From: Muscardinus avellanarius
Taxonomy: Eukaryota > Chordata > Mammalia > Rodentia > Gliridae
Direction of reading: 5' to 3'
Length of the DNA stretch: 64,000 nucleotides
NCBI GenBank assembly: GCA_963383645.1
Contig: OY726563.1
Span: 34,130,331-34,194,330 of the forward strand
Part shown: one piece after another, positions 1 through 9,552 of the stretch
How positions within the stretch are numbered: position 1 is the stretch's first letter
Layout: every line of letters starts with the position of its first letter
Position numbers and translations under genes: made by a program
The notes under the pieces: model-generated
Database searches by the model: none
Told to the model about the DNA's origin: nothing
Seen by the model: only the letters and a program-made list of their open reading frames with translations

Positions 1-119
1 GTCTTGCTAAGTTGCAGAGGGCCTCGCTAAGTAGCTGAGGCTGACTGGAAACCTGTGACCCTCCTGTCTCAGCCTCCCAAGTACTGCAATTATAAGCATG
101 TGCACCACCATGCCCGGCT
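1..119 (-). mobile_element. B1-dID SINE, cut by window edge
   Basis: This is the 7SL-like left monomer of the dimeric SINE in reverse, ending at its 5' head (CCACCATGCCCGGC). The right monomer lies outside the window. Confidence 0.85.
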
Positions 120-366
120 TGGGTTATAATCTTAAATGTGAGCAGATAGCCTGGGAATACCAGACAACTCAGAAAACCCTCAGATGTGCAAGCTAGGCCA
201 GAACGTTGAGGATAAAGGAACTTGGCAAGAACAGAAACTTGGAGAGACATCACTTTTGATATTTAAAAATTTTGGGGAAATGAAACAAGTTATAGCAACC
301 AAATAAAAAGAAAACACTTAAGAGACAAGGAAAAGGCCCTTAAAGGTTAAAAATAGGATAGCAGAA

Positions 367-581
367 GCCAGGTATGGTAGCACATGCCTATAATCTCAGT
401 ACTGGGAGGCTGAGACAGGAGGATGGCAGGTTTGAGATTTGTCTCAGCAAGTTAGTGAGACCCTCAACAATTTAGTGAGACACTGTTGCAAAATTTAAAA
501 AATGAACAAAAAGGGCTGGGGATGTGGTTTGGAAGCAGAATGCCTATGGGTTTATTCCCCAACACCATAAAAAAAAAAAAA
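367..581 (+). mobile_element. B1-dID SINE, diverged full-length copy
   Basis: Both monomers are present, from GCCAGGTATGGTAG to an A12 tail. The right monomer is diverged (GGGATGTGGTTTGGAAGC), which suggests an older copy. Confidence 0.85.
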
Positions 582-831
582 CCTAAACAACGAAAGAAAT
601 GATTCTTGTCTTCTGCTGCTTATTATAGTAACTGAATGTCGTATTTATGGCAGCCATCTTGTGAGCATGAGGAAAACGGGACAGGAAAGCCTGTAAGCTG
701 AACTTGGCAGAACAGAAGAACAGAAAAAAAACCTAGGTTCATGATGAACTAACCAACCCTGAAACTTCCCTACTTTTGAACTCCTTGTGTGAGATAGTAA
801 ATTTCCTTATTCAGAAAAAAGTTAGTTAAAC

Positions 832-1034
832 CACGCGTATAAAGTACTTACAATCCCAGTACTTGGGCCTGAGGCTGAGACAGGAGGATTGCAGGTTCGC
901 GGCCAGCCTCAGCTACTTGGTGAGGCCCTCTGCAACTTAGTGAGACCCTGTTTCAAAATAAAGAATTAAAAAATAGGGCTGGGGGTATAGCTTAGAGGTA
1001 GAATGCCCCTGGGCTCCATCCTCAGTCCTGCAAA

Positions 1035-1069
<35 letters not shown>

Positions 1070-1070
1070 G
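832..1070 (+). mobile_element. B1-dID SINE type 1 with (AAAT)n tail
   Basis: The head is degraded (CCACGCGTATAAAGTAC), but the body and right monomer are clear. The tail has become ten AAAT units at 1031-1070. Confidence 0.85.
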
Positions 1071-1409
1071 TTAGTTAGTTATAGAGCATCATGTGTTAAA
1101 AATGGAACACTTTAAACTTGGAACACTTGGAAGCTAGAAAACAAGAGAACAATGCCTTCAAGATGTCGTAGAAAATGAATTCCAACTTAGATCTCTCTTC
1201 CTGCAAAACAGCCAATTAGATTAATGAGTATAGCTTAAAGACATTTTCAGATACAGAAATCTCAAAAAACTGACCTCCCAGGTACCCAGTTCTTAGAAGC
1301 TACCAGAGCTGCTCCAGCACAACAAGAACTAAAACAAACAAGGAGAGAGATGTAGGAACCAGGGAACAGGAGTTGAGAGAGAGAGAGAGGTCAAGAACTC
1401 CCAGGCTGA
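1071..1409. other. unassigned spacer
   Basis: I recognise no repeat family or coding potential here. A short (GA)n run lies at about 1375-1389. Confidence 0.5.
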
Positions 1410-1628
1410 GCCGGGCGTGGTGGCGCCCGCTAGTAATCTCACCATTTGGGAGGCTGAGACAGGAGGATCGTGGTTCGCAGCCAGCCTCAGCTACTTAGTG
1501 AGGCCCTAAGCAACTCAGTGAGACCGTGTTTCAAAATAAAGAATAAAAAATAGGGCAGGGGGTGTAGCTCAGAGGTCAAATGCCCGTGGGTTCCATCCCA
1601 AGTACTGCAAAAAAAAAAAAAAAAAAAA
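1410..1628 (+). mobile_element. B1-dID SINE type 1 with TSD
   Basis: This is a full-length copy from GCCGGGCGTGG to an A-rich tail. It is flanked by near-identical duplications, AGAACTCCCAGGCTG before and AGAACTCCTAGGCTG after, which supports intact insertion. Confidence 0.93.
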
Positions 1629-1748
1629 GAACTCCTAGGCTGTCATGAATGAGTCTCCAGGCAAGGCAAGCGCCAGTAGAGAGCAGAGCGCCAGGAAGAT
1701 GAGATCTATGTAATATTAGATGCATTTGAACATATTAAAAGGAGAATT

Positions 1749-1828
1749 AGGGCAGAGGGTGTATCTCTGTGGTTCACTGTGTGCTTAATATGCACAAGGT
1801 CCAGGATTCCATTTCCAAGCGCAAAAGG
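1749..1828 (+). mobile_element. ID-like SINE with the full tRNA-like body
   Basis: The unit keeps the segment missing from the dimer's right half (GTGTGCTTAATATGCACAAGG) and ends CCATTTCCAAGC. It runs into a short (GGGA)n tract at 1829-1848. It is a diverged copy of the tRNA-Ala-derived ID family. Confidence 0.7.
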
Positions 1829-2038
1829 AAGGGAGGGAGGGAGGGAGGAAGAACTGGATGATAAAGATTTGGGGGTGAATTAATTACAAGTATATAGGAA
1901 ACTACACAAATGAGAACACCAGGCAACTGTTAAATTCCAGGAAAAAGAAAAAAGTGGAGCGAACATGAAAAGATAATCAGGAGGTACTCTCAAGTTTAGC
2001 CACAAATTATATTTACATAATCATCATGATGTGCCTGA

Positions 2039-2222
2039 GCCAGGCATGGTGACGCAGGCCTGTAATCTTAGTACTTGTGGAAGTTGAAACAAGAGGATCG
2101 CAGGCTCCAGGACAGCCTCAGCAACCTAGCGAGACCCTGCTTCGAAATGAAAATAAAAAAGGGCTGAGGGTGTAGCTTGGAGGTAGAATGTCCCTGGGTT
2201 CCATCCCCACTACCCACCCCCT
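2039..2222 (+). mobile_element. B1-dID SINE type 1 with TSD
   Basis: The copy ends at CCCACTACCCACCCCCTG. Similar 18-bp flanks (ACATAATCATCATGATGT and ACATAATCATAATAATGT) mark the insertion. Confidence 0.9.
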
Positions 2223-2629
2223 GACACATAATCATAATAATGTAAAGGTTGAACGTTGGTTTAGTTAAAATTATGATGTAGTTGTACTGGAGGCTTGGGG
2301 CATGGATGTGGGGCTGTGTGTGGTAAGCAAGGAAGGGAAATTGGGAAAGCAAAAATGTTCATTTTTCATACATGGATAGATACTGTCTACCCCGGGCAAA
2401 GCACAAGTTAGCACTATAGGCATGCTCTGGAGTGATATAAAGGGACCCAGAGAAAAAAATGAGTTAGGAAAGACAGACGGTTGCCTTGGGGACAGGGACA
2501 GAGAGACGGCTGCTCTTTTTCATCATTGACTTAGTAGACCTTTTGAACTGTATAGGAGTTGGAATCACTTTGGTTAAAAAAAAAAAAAAAGAAAAACTAA
2601 ATTTAAAACACAAAGCTGGGCCAGACGTG
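2223..2629. other. unassigned spacer
   Basis: No repeat or gene is recognised. The T/A-rich block near 2577-2590 is a plain A14 run. Confidence 0.5.
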
Positions 2630-2820
2630 GTGGCGCACGCTTGTAATCCCCGCACTTGGGAGGCAGACAGGAGGATCGCGCAGGTTCGAAGCCAGCTGCG
2701 CTGGTTTAAGAGACCCTGTTTCCAAATTTTAAAAAAGTATAAAATAGGTCTGGGAGTGTAGCCTGGAGGTAGAAGGCTTTCCAGGAACCCCAGTACCTCC
2801 AAAAAAAAAAAAAAAAAAAA
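2630..2820 (+). mobile_element. B1-dID SINE type 2b
   Basis: Diagnostic features are GCTGGTTTAAGAGACCC, AAATAGGTCTGGGAG and GAAGGCTTTCCAGGAACCCC, followed by an A20 tail. AAAGCTGGG occurs on both sides as a candidate TSD. The next SINE starts at the downstream copy. Confidence 0.92.
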
Positions 2821-2827
2821 ACGCAAA

Positions 2828-3052
2828 GCTGGGTATGGTGATGGTGACACATGCTTGTAATCCCAGCATTCAGGAAGCCGAGACAGGAGGATCGCGGTTC
2901 ACGGCCAGCCTCAGCTACTTAGTGAGGCTCTTTGCAATTCAGTGAGACCCTGTTTCAAAATAAAGAAGAATAAAAAATAGGGCTCGGGGTGTCGCCTGGA
3001 GGTAGAATGCCCCTGGGTTAAAGCCCTAGTACCGCAAAGACAAAACAAAACA
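2828..3052 (+). mobile_element. B1-dID SINE type 1
   Basis: A full dimer with a CpG-containing right monomer (GGTGTCGCCTGGAGG). It sits directly behind the type 2b copy. Confidence 0.9.
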
Positions 3053-3180
3053 ACAATACGAGCAACCCACACATTATAAAAAAAAAGTTTGACAGAGCCA
3101 ATTATTAACTCCAAGGGAGATAAAAGTTCTTCAATAAAGGCAAGAAGGCTGAGCGTGCTCATCTATGAATGATAGTTACA

Positions 3181-3612
3181 TGATGTGCTGGCCAAGCTCT
3201 TACCGCCTTCTGGACCTATTGCCCCTTCTCCACCTGCTCCATGCTTGAGAGGCTGACCTGTGAGGATGCCAGCCATGGACAGGCCTCGGGCTCCCAGGTG
3301 GGTGTGCCAGGAGATCAGAGGAGGAGGACGGGTTGCAGGTCCTGGTTCCCTGGCTGTGTTCCTTGCGTGGGCATCAGAGGCTAGCTGCGTGCCTCAGCCA
3401 ATGATTACAGCTACTCCCGGGCAGCTCTCTGTCTCCAGGTTCTTTGGGGACTAGGAGTGGTCGTAGGGTACCCACAGTTTTACTAGCCACATCTTTAGTG
3501 GTTTCCCTATATGCTGCCCACACTTTTATAAGTAGTTCTTTATTCAATTCTTCTCAAATTATCCAATTTGAGCGTGCCATCTGTTTCTTGCTATGACTCT
3601 GCTTGATATCCA
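3181..3612 (+). mobile_element. ERVL/MLT2-like solo LTR
   Basis: The 3' half reads CCCACACTTTTATAAGTAG, then TTTATTCAATTCTTCTCAA, then GAGCGTGCCATCTGTTTC. Two other copies in this window share that order (20.5-20.8 kb, + strand; 38.7-39.1 kb, - strand). The motifs match the polyadenylation region of mammalian ERVL (MLT2-type) LTRs. No internal sequence is attached. The 5' edge is approximate. Confidence 0.65.
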
Positions 3613-4033
3613 CAACCGTAATCATACAAACAATGAATATAGACTTAACCAAAGACTCATAATATATTAGAAAGTGGGGAGCGGAAATAGATATGTATTC
3701 AAAGAAAGTATATGACAGGGAGCTAAGCCCTCATTTTCCATAAGAAGTAAATAGAGTAAAGGAAAAAAATAAAAAATATACATATAAACATGTGGAAGTA
3801 AATCCCAGAAGAAATGGTGAAGACTTAGGGAAATGAAGATCTTTCTTATTTATTATTTGAACAGCTGAGGAATAGCTTCAAAAACTGCTTTTCAGACTGT
3901 GACTCGTTAATGGGTTTTGAAATCAACTCAGTAGGCATCAGTGAGTTCTTTTATCGATCAGAAAAGAGTAGAAATTAAAAACATGTATTGCAACTAGTGA
4001 GAATGAATACAGTTTTGTTAAGCTTCTGTTCAG
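3613..4033. other. unassigned spacer
   Basis: An AT-rich stretch with no recognisable element. Confidence 0.45.

Positions 4034-4076
<43 letters not shown>
4034..4076 (+). repeat. (GT)n microsatellite
   Basis: About 21 GT units. Confidence 0.97.
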
Positions 4077-4077
<1 letters not shown>

Positions 4078-4095
4078 TGAAAAATGTGTTTTGTA

Positions 4096-4270
4096 GCTGA
4101 ACATGGTGGCACATGCCTGTAATCCCAATACTTGGGAGGCTGACACAGGAGGATTGAAGGTTCAAGGCCAGCCTTAGCAATTTAGTGAGACCCTGTTTCA
4201 AAATAAAAAATAAAATTAGGACTGGAGGTATAGCTTGGAGGTAGAATGTGCCTGGGTTCCATACCCAGCA
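4096..4270 (+). mobile_element. B1-dID SINE type 1
   Basis: An older diverged dimer whose 3' end CCCAGCAACACAC runs into a (CA)n tract at 4268-4312. Confidence 0.88.
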
Positions 4271-4312
4271 ACACACACACACACACACACACACACATCA
4301 CACACATACAAA
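4268..4312 (+). repeat. (CA)n microsatellite seeded by a SINE tail
   Basis: The CA run begins at the last bases of the SINE right monomer and carries one interruption (ATCACACACA). Confidence 0.95.
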
Positions 4313-5308
4313 GTGTTTTATGTGGTGGGTTAGAATCAAAAGAGCTAGAAAGTCCTCATTCTTAAAGACAGAATGGCCACTGGAGACAGGGCAGAGAACT
4401 AAATATCTTCACCAAATGAGGTTAAAGGGTTATGTTATTCTCTGAGGATGCAGTTTGGTTTCAAATGACTGATGGAAGTAATAGTTCTCTGCACTGACGT
4501 GAGGCCTTGCCAGATTAACAGTTCCACACACCGTTCTTATTATATTCACCCTGTGCATTATAATGATCTTGGCTTACCAGCCAATAATAAAAGAAATCCA
4601 GAGGCTCTCTGTTAGAATGATATATTGCTTTATTATGGAAGACACTACATACAAAGAAATAATAATTGTTCGGGATGGGACTGGGCGACATGTCAATGAG
4701 GCTGCTGAGCTAGAATAGAAATGACATTCTACACAGGAGGAAACAGGGCGGAAATCCAGATCTATTTGCAACTGAACTGATGCTATCAGTCAGGTGATTC
4801 AGGCTTAAGCGAACAGAATTCCTAGAATCTAAAAACAAAAACATCAAAAAACCCTCGTAGCAAATCTCTTTACAATAAAGAGATGGAAAACAAAGTCCAG
4901 ACTAATGAAATAAATTTAAAAAGTATACTCTGTGTTCAAAGGAGGATAGAAGGGGCTTGTAATTGAATCTTTACAATCCCATATTTACAATATACGGTTG
5001 GAACTCCGTATAAAGTTGAAACTCAAGCTATATTTATTATAGAATTTACATGATTATATGAAATATACATTGAGAGGAAAAATGAGAAACCAAAGCACAC
5101 ACCCCCCAATATGTGTAAGTAAATAAGAGGTGGCACCGAAAGGCCGGTGATTCCCACGTGCCAGTCCGTCATTCGCTTGAGATCCCCCAAGTTGCCAAAA
5201 GAAATGGCAAGTGCAAGGGTTTTGACACTGATAAATGCTTTTTTGGGTATAACACTGACAACTACTTGGGAATGATCATCAATAAAAATTTGGCTCTTAT
5301 ATGATAGG
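4313..5308. other. ~1-kb SINE-free stretch, unassigned
   Basis: About 1 kb of moderately AT-rich sequence without any SINE, LTR or L1 signature I recognise. On the - strand, AATAAAGC near 4625 could serve as a polyadenylation signal for a transcript entering from about 5300. The reading frames here are short and not convincing. It may hold a non-coding exon, a 3' UTR or simply unique DNA. Confidence 0.4.
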
Positions 5309-5414
5309 TTTTTTTTTTGGTACTGAGGGATTGAACTTAGAGGCACTCTCCAAGTTACACCCCCAGCCCTTTTTAAAATTTTTGTTTTGAAAAGGGTCTT
5401 GCTAGGTTGTTGAG
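5309..5414 (-). mobile_element. B1-dID SINE, 5'-truncated
   Basis: The right monomer and the linker side of the left monomer are present (GGTACTGAGGGATTGAAC to TTGCTAGGTTGTTGAG). The copy stops where the next SINE's T-rich tail begins. Confidence 0.8.
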
Positions 5415-5647
5415 TTTTTTTTTTTTCTTTTTTTTTGCGGGTCTGGGGATGGAACCCAGGGACATTTAACCTCCAAGCTACATCCCCTGCCCTGCCTTAT
5501 GTTTTTGATTATTCTTTATTTTGAAACAGGGTCTCACTAAGTTGTGGAGGGCGTCACTAAGTAGCTGAGGCTGTCTGCGAACCGCGATCCTCTGGGCTCA
5601 GCCTCCCAAGTACTGGGATTTACAGGCATGTACCACCACACCGGGCT
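5415..5647 (-). mobile_element. B1-dID SINE type 1
   Basis: A full reverse dimer from TTTTGCGGGTCTGGGGATGG to CCACACCGGGCT. Confidence 0.92.
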
Positions 5648-6189
5648 TAGATGACAGTTTTTTTAAATCTAGCGGTGTATTCAGGTCTGTGTGGCAGTGT
5701 GAAGGCAAGAGGGTCTGGAGGGGCATCGGCAGCCCATGGTCTCGGGAAAGGGTCACCACCCTGCCTAACACACAGATGCTACAAGAAGCGCGTGTTCATC
5801 CAGCCATCTGTCCGCGGCGACTGGGATGGGCTGAGATGAAGGTGGCCCTGCGCCCCGCCTGCTGTTCTGTTGAGCAGCAGGCAGTGAAGGGTCCCGTGGT
5901 TCAGTGCTGAGCCTCGCACCTCTGAGAGCCCGGAGCAGGGGACGGTTCCGCCCTGCTCTTCAGTCTCTTATGTATTCATGAAGCAACTGGAGCATGATAT
6001 CAGATGGCATCGAGCACACAGATAAGTCGTGTGGGCTGAAAACCAAGATCAGCCAAAGGGATCGGGTCCTCCTTGCCATTCTATGGCTTGTTGGAAGAAC
6101 TCATGTCTCCTTTGAGCGGGCTGGCCAGAAGAGCAAGCCTCTCATCATTTCTCTCTGTTCTCCCCCCAGCCCCTCAGCATTCTTTTTCT
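5648..6189. other. unassigned GC-rich spacer
   Basis: About 540 bp of non-repetitive sequence, GC-rich at 5690-5970. Frames of 62-73 codons exist but have no start context, splice pattern or family resemblance that I recognise. A decayed retrocopy is possible but not shown. Confidence 0.4.
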
Positions 6190-6200
6190 TTTTCTTTTCT

Positions 6201-6260
<60 letters not shown>

Positions 6261-6261
6261 T
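6190..6261 (+). repeat. (TTTC)n microsatellite
   Basis: A CTTT run forming the extended tail of the reverse SINE that follows. Confidence 0.95.
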
Positions 6262-6451
6262 TTCAGTGCTGGGGATTGAACCCAGGGGCATTTCTACCTC
6301 TGAGCTACACCCCTAGTCCAATTTTCTTATTCTCTAATTTGAAACAGGGTCTCACTGAGTTGCAGAGGGCCTCATTAAGTAGCTGAGGCTGTCTGAGAAC
6401 CACGATCCTCCCAAGTACTGGGATTACGAGTGTGCACCACCACGCCCAGCT
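6262..6451 (-). mobile_element. B1-dID SINE type 1
   Basis: Reverse dimer, CAGTGCTGGGGATTGAAC to CCACGCCCAGC. Confidence 0.9.
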
Positions 6452-6463
6452 TCTCAGTTTTTT

Positions 6464-6494
6464 TCTTCTTTCTTTCTTCTTCTTTCTTCTCTCC

Positions 6495-6534
<40 letters not shown>

Positions 6535-6540
6535 TTTCTT
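6464..6540 (+). repeat. (TTC/TTTC)n tract
   Basis: Pyrimidine repeat that forms the tail of the next reverse SINE. Confidence 0.92.
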
Positions 6541-6725
6541 GGTGTGTGTGGTACTGGGGACTGAACCCAGGGCCATTCTACCTGAGCTAGAGCTCCAGCC
6601 CTACTTTATTTTTTACTTAGAAACAGGGTCTCACTTAAATTGCTGAGGCCATTCTCGAACCTGTGATCCTCCTGTCTCAATCTGCCAAGTTCTGGGATTA
6701 CAGGTGTGCACCACCATGCCCAGCT
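6541..6725 (-). mobile_element. B1-dID SINE, older copy
   Basis: Reverse dimer, GGTACTGGGGACTGAACC to CCATGCCCAGCTG, with small deletions. Confidence 0.88.
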
Positions 6726-6763
6726 GAGGCTCTCAGAAAGCAATTGTCTAAAGTAATTATTAA

Positions 6764-6907
6764 GCCAGGTGTGGTGGTGCTCGCTTGTAATCCCAGTACT
6801 TGGGGAGGCTGAGATAGGATAGCAGGTTCGCAGCTGGCCTCAGCTACTTAGCGAGACCCTCTGCAAGTTAGTGAGACCATGTTTCAAAAATAAAAAATAG
6901 GGCCGGG
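6764..6907 (+). mobile_element. B1-dID SINE, left monomer plus linker only
   Basis: The copy runs from GCCAGGTGTGG through the linker to ATAGGGCCGGGG, then passes directly into an L1 3' end. No right monomer appears downstream. Confidence 0.85.
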
Positions 6908-6992
6908 GAAATCAGTGATGTGTACAGGTATGTCCACACAAGTTTTTTACCCCAATATGATGTGTGAATATAATGCACCAATAAAAAATAAA
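6908..6992 (+). mobile_element. LINE-1 3' end fused to a SINE left half
   Basis: GTGATGTGTACAGG...CCACACAAGTTTTTTACCCC, then ATAATGCACCAATAAAAAAT. This matches the L1 3' terminus at 28.7 kb and at 49.9 kb. Only the last ~85 bp are present. Confidence 0.75.
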
Positions 6993-7009
6993 AAAAGAGG
7001 TAACCAACA

Positions 7010-7429
7010 CCAGGCATGGTGGCGCACGTTTGTAATCCTAGTATTTGGGAGGCTGAGACAGGAGAATCACGGTTCAACCTCAGCTACTTAGGCCCTTTGC
7101 AACTCAGTGAGAACCTGTTTCAAAATAAAGAACAGCCGGGAGTGGTGGCACACGCCTGTAATCCCCGTGCTTGGGAGGTGGAAACAGGAGGATCATGCAG
7201 GTTTGAAGCCAGCTTTGCTGGCTTAAGAGACCCTGTATAATAAAAAAAATATATATAGGGCCGGGGGGTATAGGTCGGAGGTAGAATGCTCCTGGATTCA
7301 ATCCCCAGTACCACAATAAATGAATACATACATACATACATACATATATACATACATACATACTAGAGCAGGAGGAATAGTTCAGATGTAGAATGTCCCT
7401 GAAACCAATCCTAGGAACCACAAAATAAA
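7010..7429 (+). mobile_element. SINE nested in a SINE linker
   Basis: Outer left monomer at 7010-7134, inner type 2-like dimer at 7135-7320, and outer right monomer at about 7365-7429 (GAGCAGGAGGAATAGTTCAG). The inner copy's tail became (ATAC)n at 7324-7364. Confidence 0.85.
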
Positions 7430-7436
7430 AAGAGGA

Positions 7437-7492
<56 letters not shown>

Positions 7493-7517
7493 AAAAAGAA
7501 AGAAAGGAAGGAAGACA
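7430..7517 (+). repeat. (GAAA)n microsatellite
   Basis: About 16 AAAG units, the tail of the outer SINE. Confidence 0.95.
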
Positions 7518-7810
7518 GGCAGTCTCCAAAAAGTGGCTGTCAGGATAACCAGGTCCCACAAACTACCCACCAGGCCTGTGTTCGGCTCGAAGAGACCCTG
7601 CAGGGAGACAGTAAGGTGGCGCCATACAACAGGTGTATGTGGCAGAATTTTTTTCATGACAAAGAACATCCAGTGTGATTGACTAAACAAAAGGAAGCCT
7701 AGGGAGGAATAGCAGGACGCTCACACACTCTCCACAACAGAAGGAACCCGGGCTCTTGCCATCCAGAACCCGCCGCCAGCCTGCTCTAAGGACACCTTGC
7801 TGCTGGGCAG
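7518..7810. other. unassigned spacer
   Basis: Probably the upstream part of the old L1 3' UTR that ends at about 7915, but too diverged for me to place. Confidence 0.35.
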
Positions 7811-7915
7811 CGATGGAGAAGTTGATTAGCTTGGTTCTGGTGCTCGATAGTGTAACAATGTATACACGAACCACAACATCACATGCCACATTTCACTTGT
7901 TAATTATACCTCAGG
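7811..7915 (+). mobile_element. ancient LINE-1 3' end fragment
   Basis: GATGGAGAAGTTGATTAGC ... AACAATGTATACACG ... ACATCACATGCC ... TTGTTAATTATACCTC. This is the order seen at the 3' UTR end of ancient mammalian L1 (L1M) subfamilies. Confidence 0.6.
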
Positions 7916-7959
7916 AGGGAAAACAGAATTCGGAAAATTACCACAAAAGATACCTTAAG

Positions 7960-8175
7960 GGCGGTCGTGGTAGCCCACGCTTGTAATCCCAGCATTTGGG
8001 AGGCTGAGACTGGAGGATCGCGGTTCACGGACAGCCTCAGCTACTTAGTGAGGCCCTCTGCAACTCAGTGAGACCCTGTTTCAAAATAAAGAAGAATAAA
8101 AAAATAGGGCAGGGGGTGTAGCTCGGAGGTCGAATGCTCCTGGGTTCCATCCCCAGACCCTCAAAAAAAAAAAAA
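7960..8175 (+). mobile_element. young B1-dID SINE type 1 with perfect TSD
   Basis: A full-length, CpG-rich copy (GAGGTCGAATGCTCC) flanked by the identical 15-mer AAAAGATACCTTAAG at 7945-7959 and 8176-8190. It is one of the clearest recent insertions in the window. Confidence 0.96.
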
Positions 8176-8433
8176 AAAAGATACCTTAAGAACCTCAGGT
8201 AACCCAGGTTTTCATTTTTAAACATGGATACCACATGGCTTTCATGGGTTTGTATTAGTAAGATGGTGAATCCACTATTAGGAATGCTTTAATGAAAATA
8301 TAGGATTAAATTAAATATGTATCATTTGTCCATTCTCCATCAAAATACATGGTTTTAGTTTTAAAAAAAAAACATTTGAAAGGTACAGATACAAACTTTG
8401 ATTTGGCCTCACATATTGAGTATTCATTCATTC

Positions 8434-8628
8434 ATTGGTGCTGAGGATAGAACCCAGAGGCATCCTACCTCCAATCCACACCCCCAGCCCTTTTTGCTTC
8501 TTATTTTGAAACAGTCTCACTAAGTTGTTGAGGGTCTCGCTAAATTGCAGAGGCTGACCTTGGACCTGTGATCCTCCTGTCGCAGCCTCCCAAGAACTGG
8601 GATTACAAGCATGCCCCATGCCTGGCTT
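8434..8628 (-). mobile_element. B1-dID SINE
   Basis: Reverse dimer, GGTGCTGAGGATAGAACCC to CATGCCTGGC, downstream of a short ATTC run. Confidence 0.88.
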
Positions 8629-8699
8629 GGTAGTTACTTTAGATAACTACTGTCTGCCAGCTCAGCCATGGCTAACTACAAGCTTACATCAAGGGTTTA

Positions 8700-8807
8700 T
8701 ATCACAATTCAAGAACTGAGTCCTGCTTCATCATCCCTAGCGGTTTGGCCTGGTGCAAGTTCTTTAGCTCTCTTTACCTCAGTTTTCTTATCTAAAATAG
8801 AGATCAT
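8700..8807 (+). mobile_element. MIR, first segment
   Basis: TTTGGCCTGGTGCAAGTTC then TTTACCTCAGTTTTCTTATC is the MIR core (GGGCAAGT...CCTCAGTTTCC). It continues at 9013 after the SINE, and its terminal part reappears at about 10376. Confidence 0.75.
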
Positions 8808-9012
8808 GGAGGGTGTGGTGATGCATGCTTAGAATCCCAGCATTTGGGAGGCTGAGACAGGAGGATCACAGTTCTTGGCCAGCCTCAGCTACTTAGTGAG
8901 GCTCTCCGCAACTCAGTGAGACCTTGTTTCAAAATAAAGAATAAAAAATAGGGCTGGGAGTGTAGCTCAGAGGTAGAATGCCCCTGGGTTCCATCCCCAG
9001 ACCTGCAAAAAA
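8808..9012 (+). mobile_element. B1-dID SINE type 1 inserted in MIR
   Basis: Full dimer. The flanks TAAAATAGAGAT and TAAAATGGAGAT are the duplicated MIR target. Confidence 0.93.
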
Positions 9013-9145
9013 TAAAATGGAGATAATAATAGTACTCACCTTAAACTCAGGTACTCACTTAAATTAAAGTACTCACCTTAGTTTAACCTTAGAAGGTTAA
9101 ATTAAGATAGTATGTATAGGGATTGCCTGGTGGATAGTAAGCATG
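9013..9145 (+). mobile_element. MIR, second segment
   Basis: GGAGATAATAATAGTACTCACC ... ATAGGGATTGCCTGG ... ATAGTAAGCA follows the MIR 3' half in order. The tail TGAATAAATGTTAGCCC is displaced to about 10382. Confidence 0.75.
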
Positions 9146-9202
9146 TATATCAGTCAGCTTTACATTGCTATAATAAAATACCTGAGGTAGGCTACTTATG
9201 AG
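9146..9202 (-). mobile_element. MaLR LTR (reverse), first piece
   Basis: CAGTCAGCTTTACATTGC then AATAAAATACCTGAGG is the reverse complement of the MaLR LTR 3' terminus. The remainder resumes at 10001. Confidence 0.7.
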
Positions 9203-9236
9203 TGATAAGTTGGGTTCTGCACTCGTGTGACTTTGT

Positions 9237-9246
9237 GTCACGTGAC
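9237..9246. promoter_or_regulatory. GTCACGTGAC palindrome (CLEAR/E-box)
   Basis: A perfect 10-bp palindrome identical to the CLEAR consensus bound by TFEB/TFE3/MITF; USF also binds such E-boxes. It is a sequence match only; occupancy is unknown. Confidence 0.55.
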
Positions 9247-9313
9247 CTCTGCAGGGCAAGGGAGGGGCCGAAACCCTCGTGAGAGTTGGGTGTTCCCACG
9301 AGTAAAACCCCCA

Positions 9314-9323
9314 TCTCGCGAGA
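9314..9323. promoter_or_regulatory. TCTCGCGAGA palindrome (BANP/CGCG element)
   Basis: Perfect copy of the CGCG element bound by BANP at CpG-island promoters, 68 bp after the end of the CLEAR-type palindrome in the same LTR-like unit. Its function depends on an unmethylated state, so activity cannot be inferred from sequence. Confidence 0.55.
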
Positions 9324-9552
9324 TGCATGCCTTGAAAAGGAGAGCCCGGTCCTCTAGCTTCAGACAGGCGCGTGGGCCCCACGGTGCCTCGCCCTGATCC
9401 CCGGGAGAGCCGTGCCATTAAAACTTTACATGCCACGTGTACCGGACCTCTCTCGTGTTTTTCACACTCCGCCGTACTCACATATTTTTATTTTACTCAC
9501 ATTAATTGTTTATTTTACTTATCAATGAGGTAAAAGGTTTGTTTAATTTTTA

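Larger units (their letters stand above)
9203..9480 (+). mobile_element. CpG-rich LTR-like element, ~278 bp
   Basis: It begins TGATAAG, ends CGTACTCA (TG...CA), and has ATTAAA at 9417-9422 followed by CTCTCTCGTGTTTTTC. These features suggest a U3-R-U5 layout of a retroviral LTR. It splits the reverse MaLR. I could not find a clean 4-6 bp target duplication, so the edges are tentative. It carries two perfect palindromic factor motifs (separate entries). Confidence 0.55.

Noticed and set aside
1031..1070. (AAAT)n tract as an independent repeat of interest
   Set aside because: It is simply the tail of the SINE at 832-1030.
5651..5910. Short GC-rich frames as a real exon
   Set aside because: No splice-site pattern, conserved domain or codon evidence; left as unassigned.
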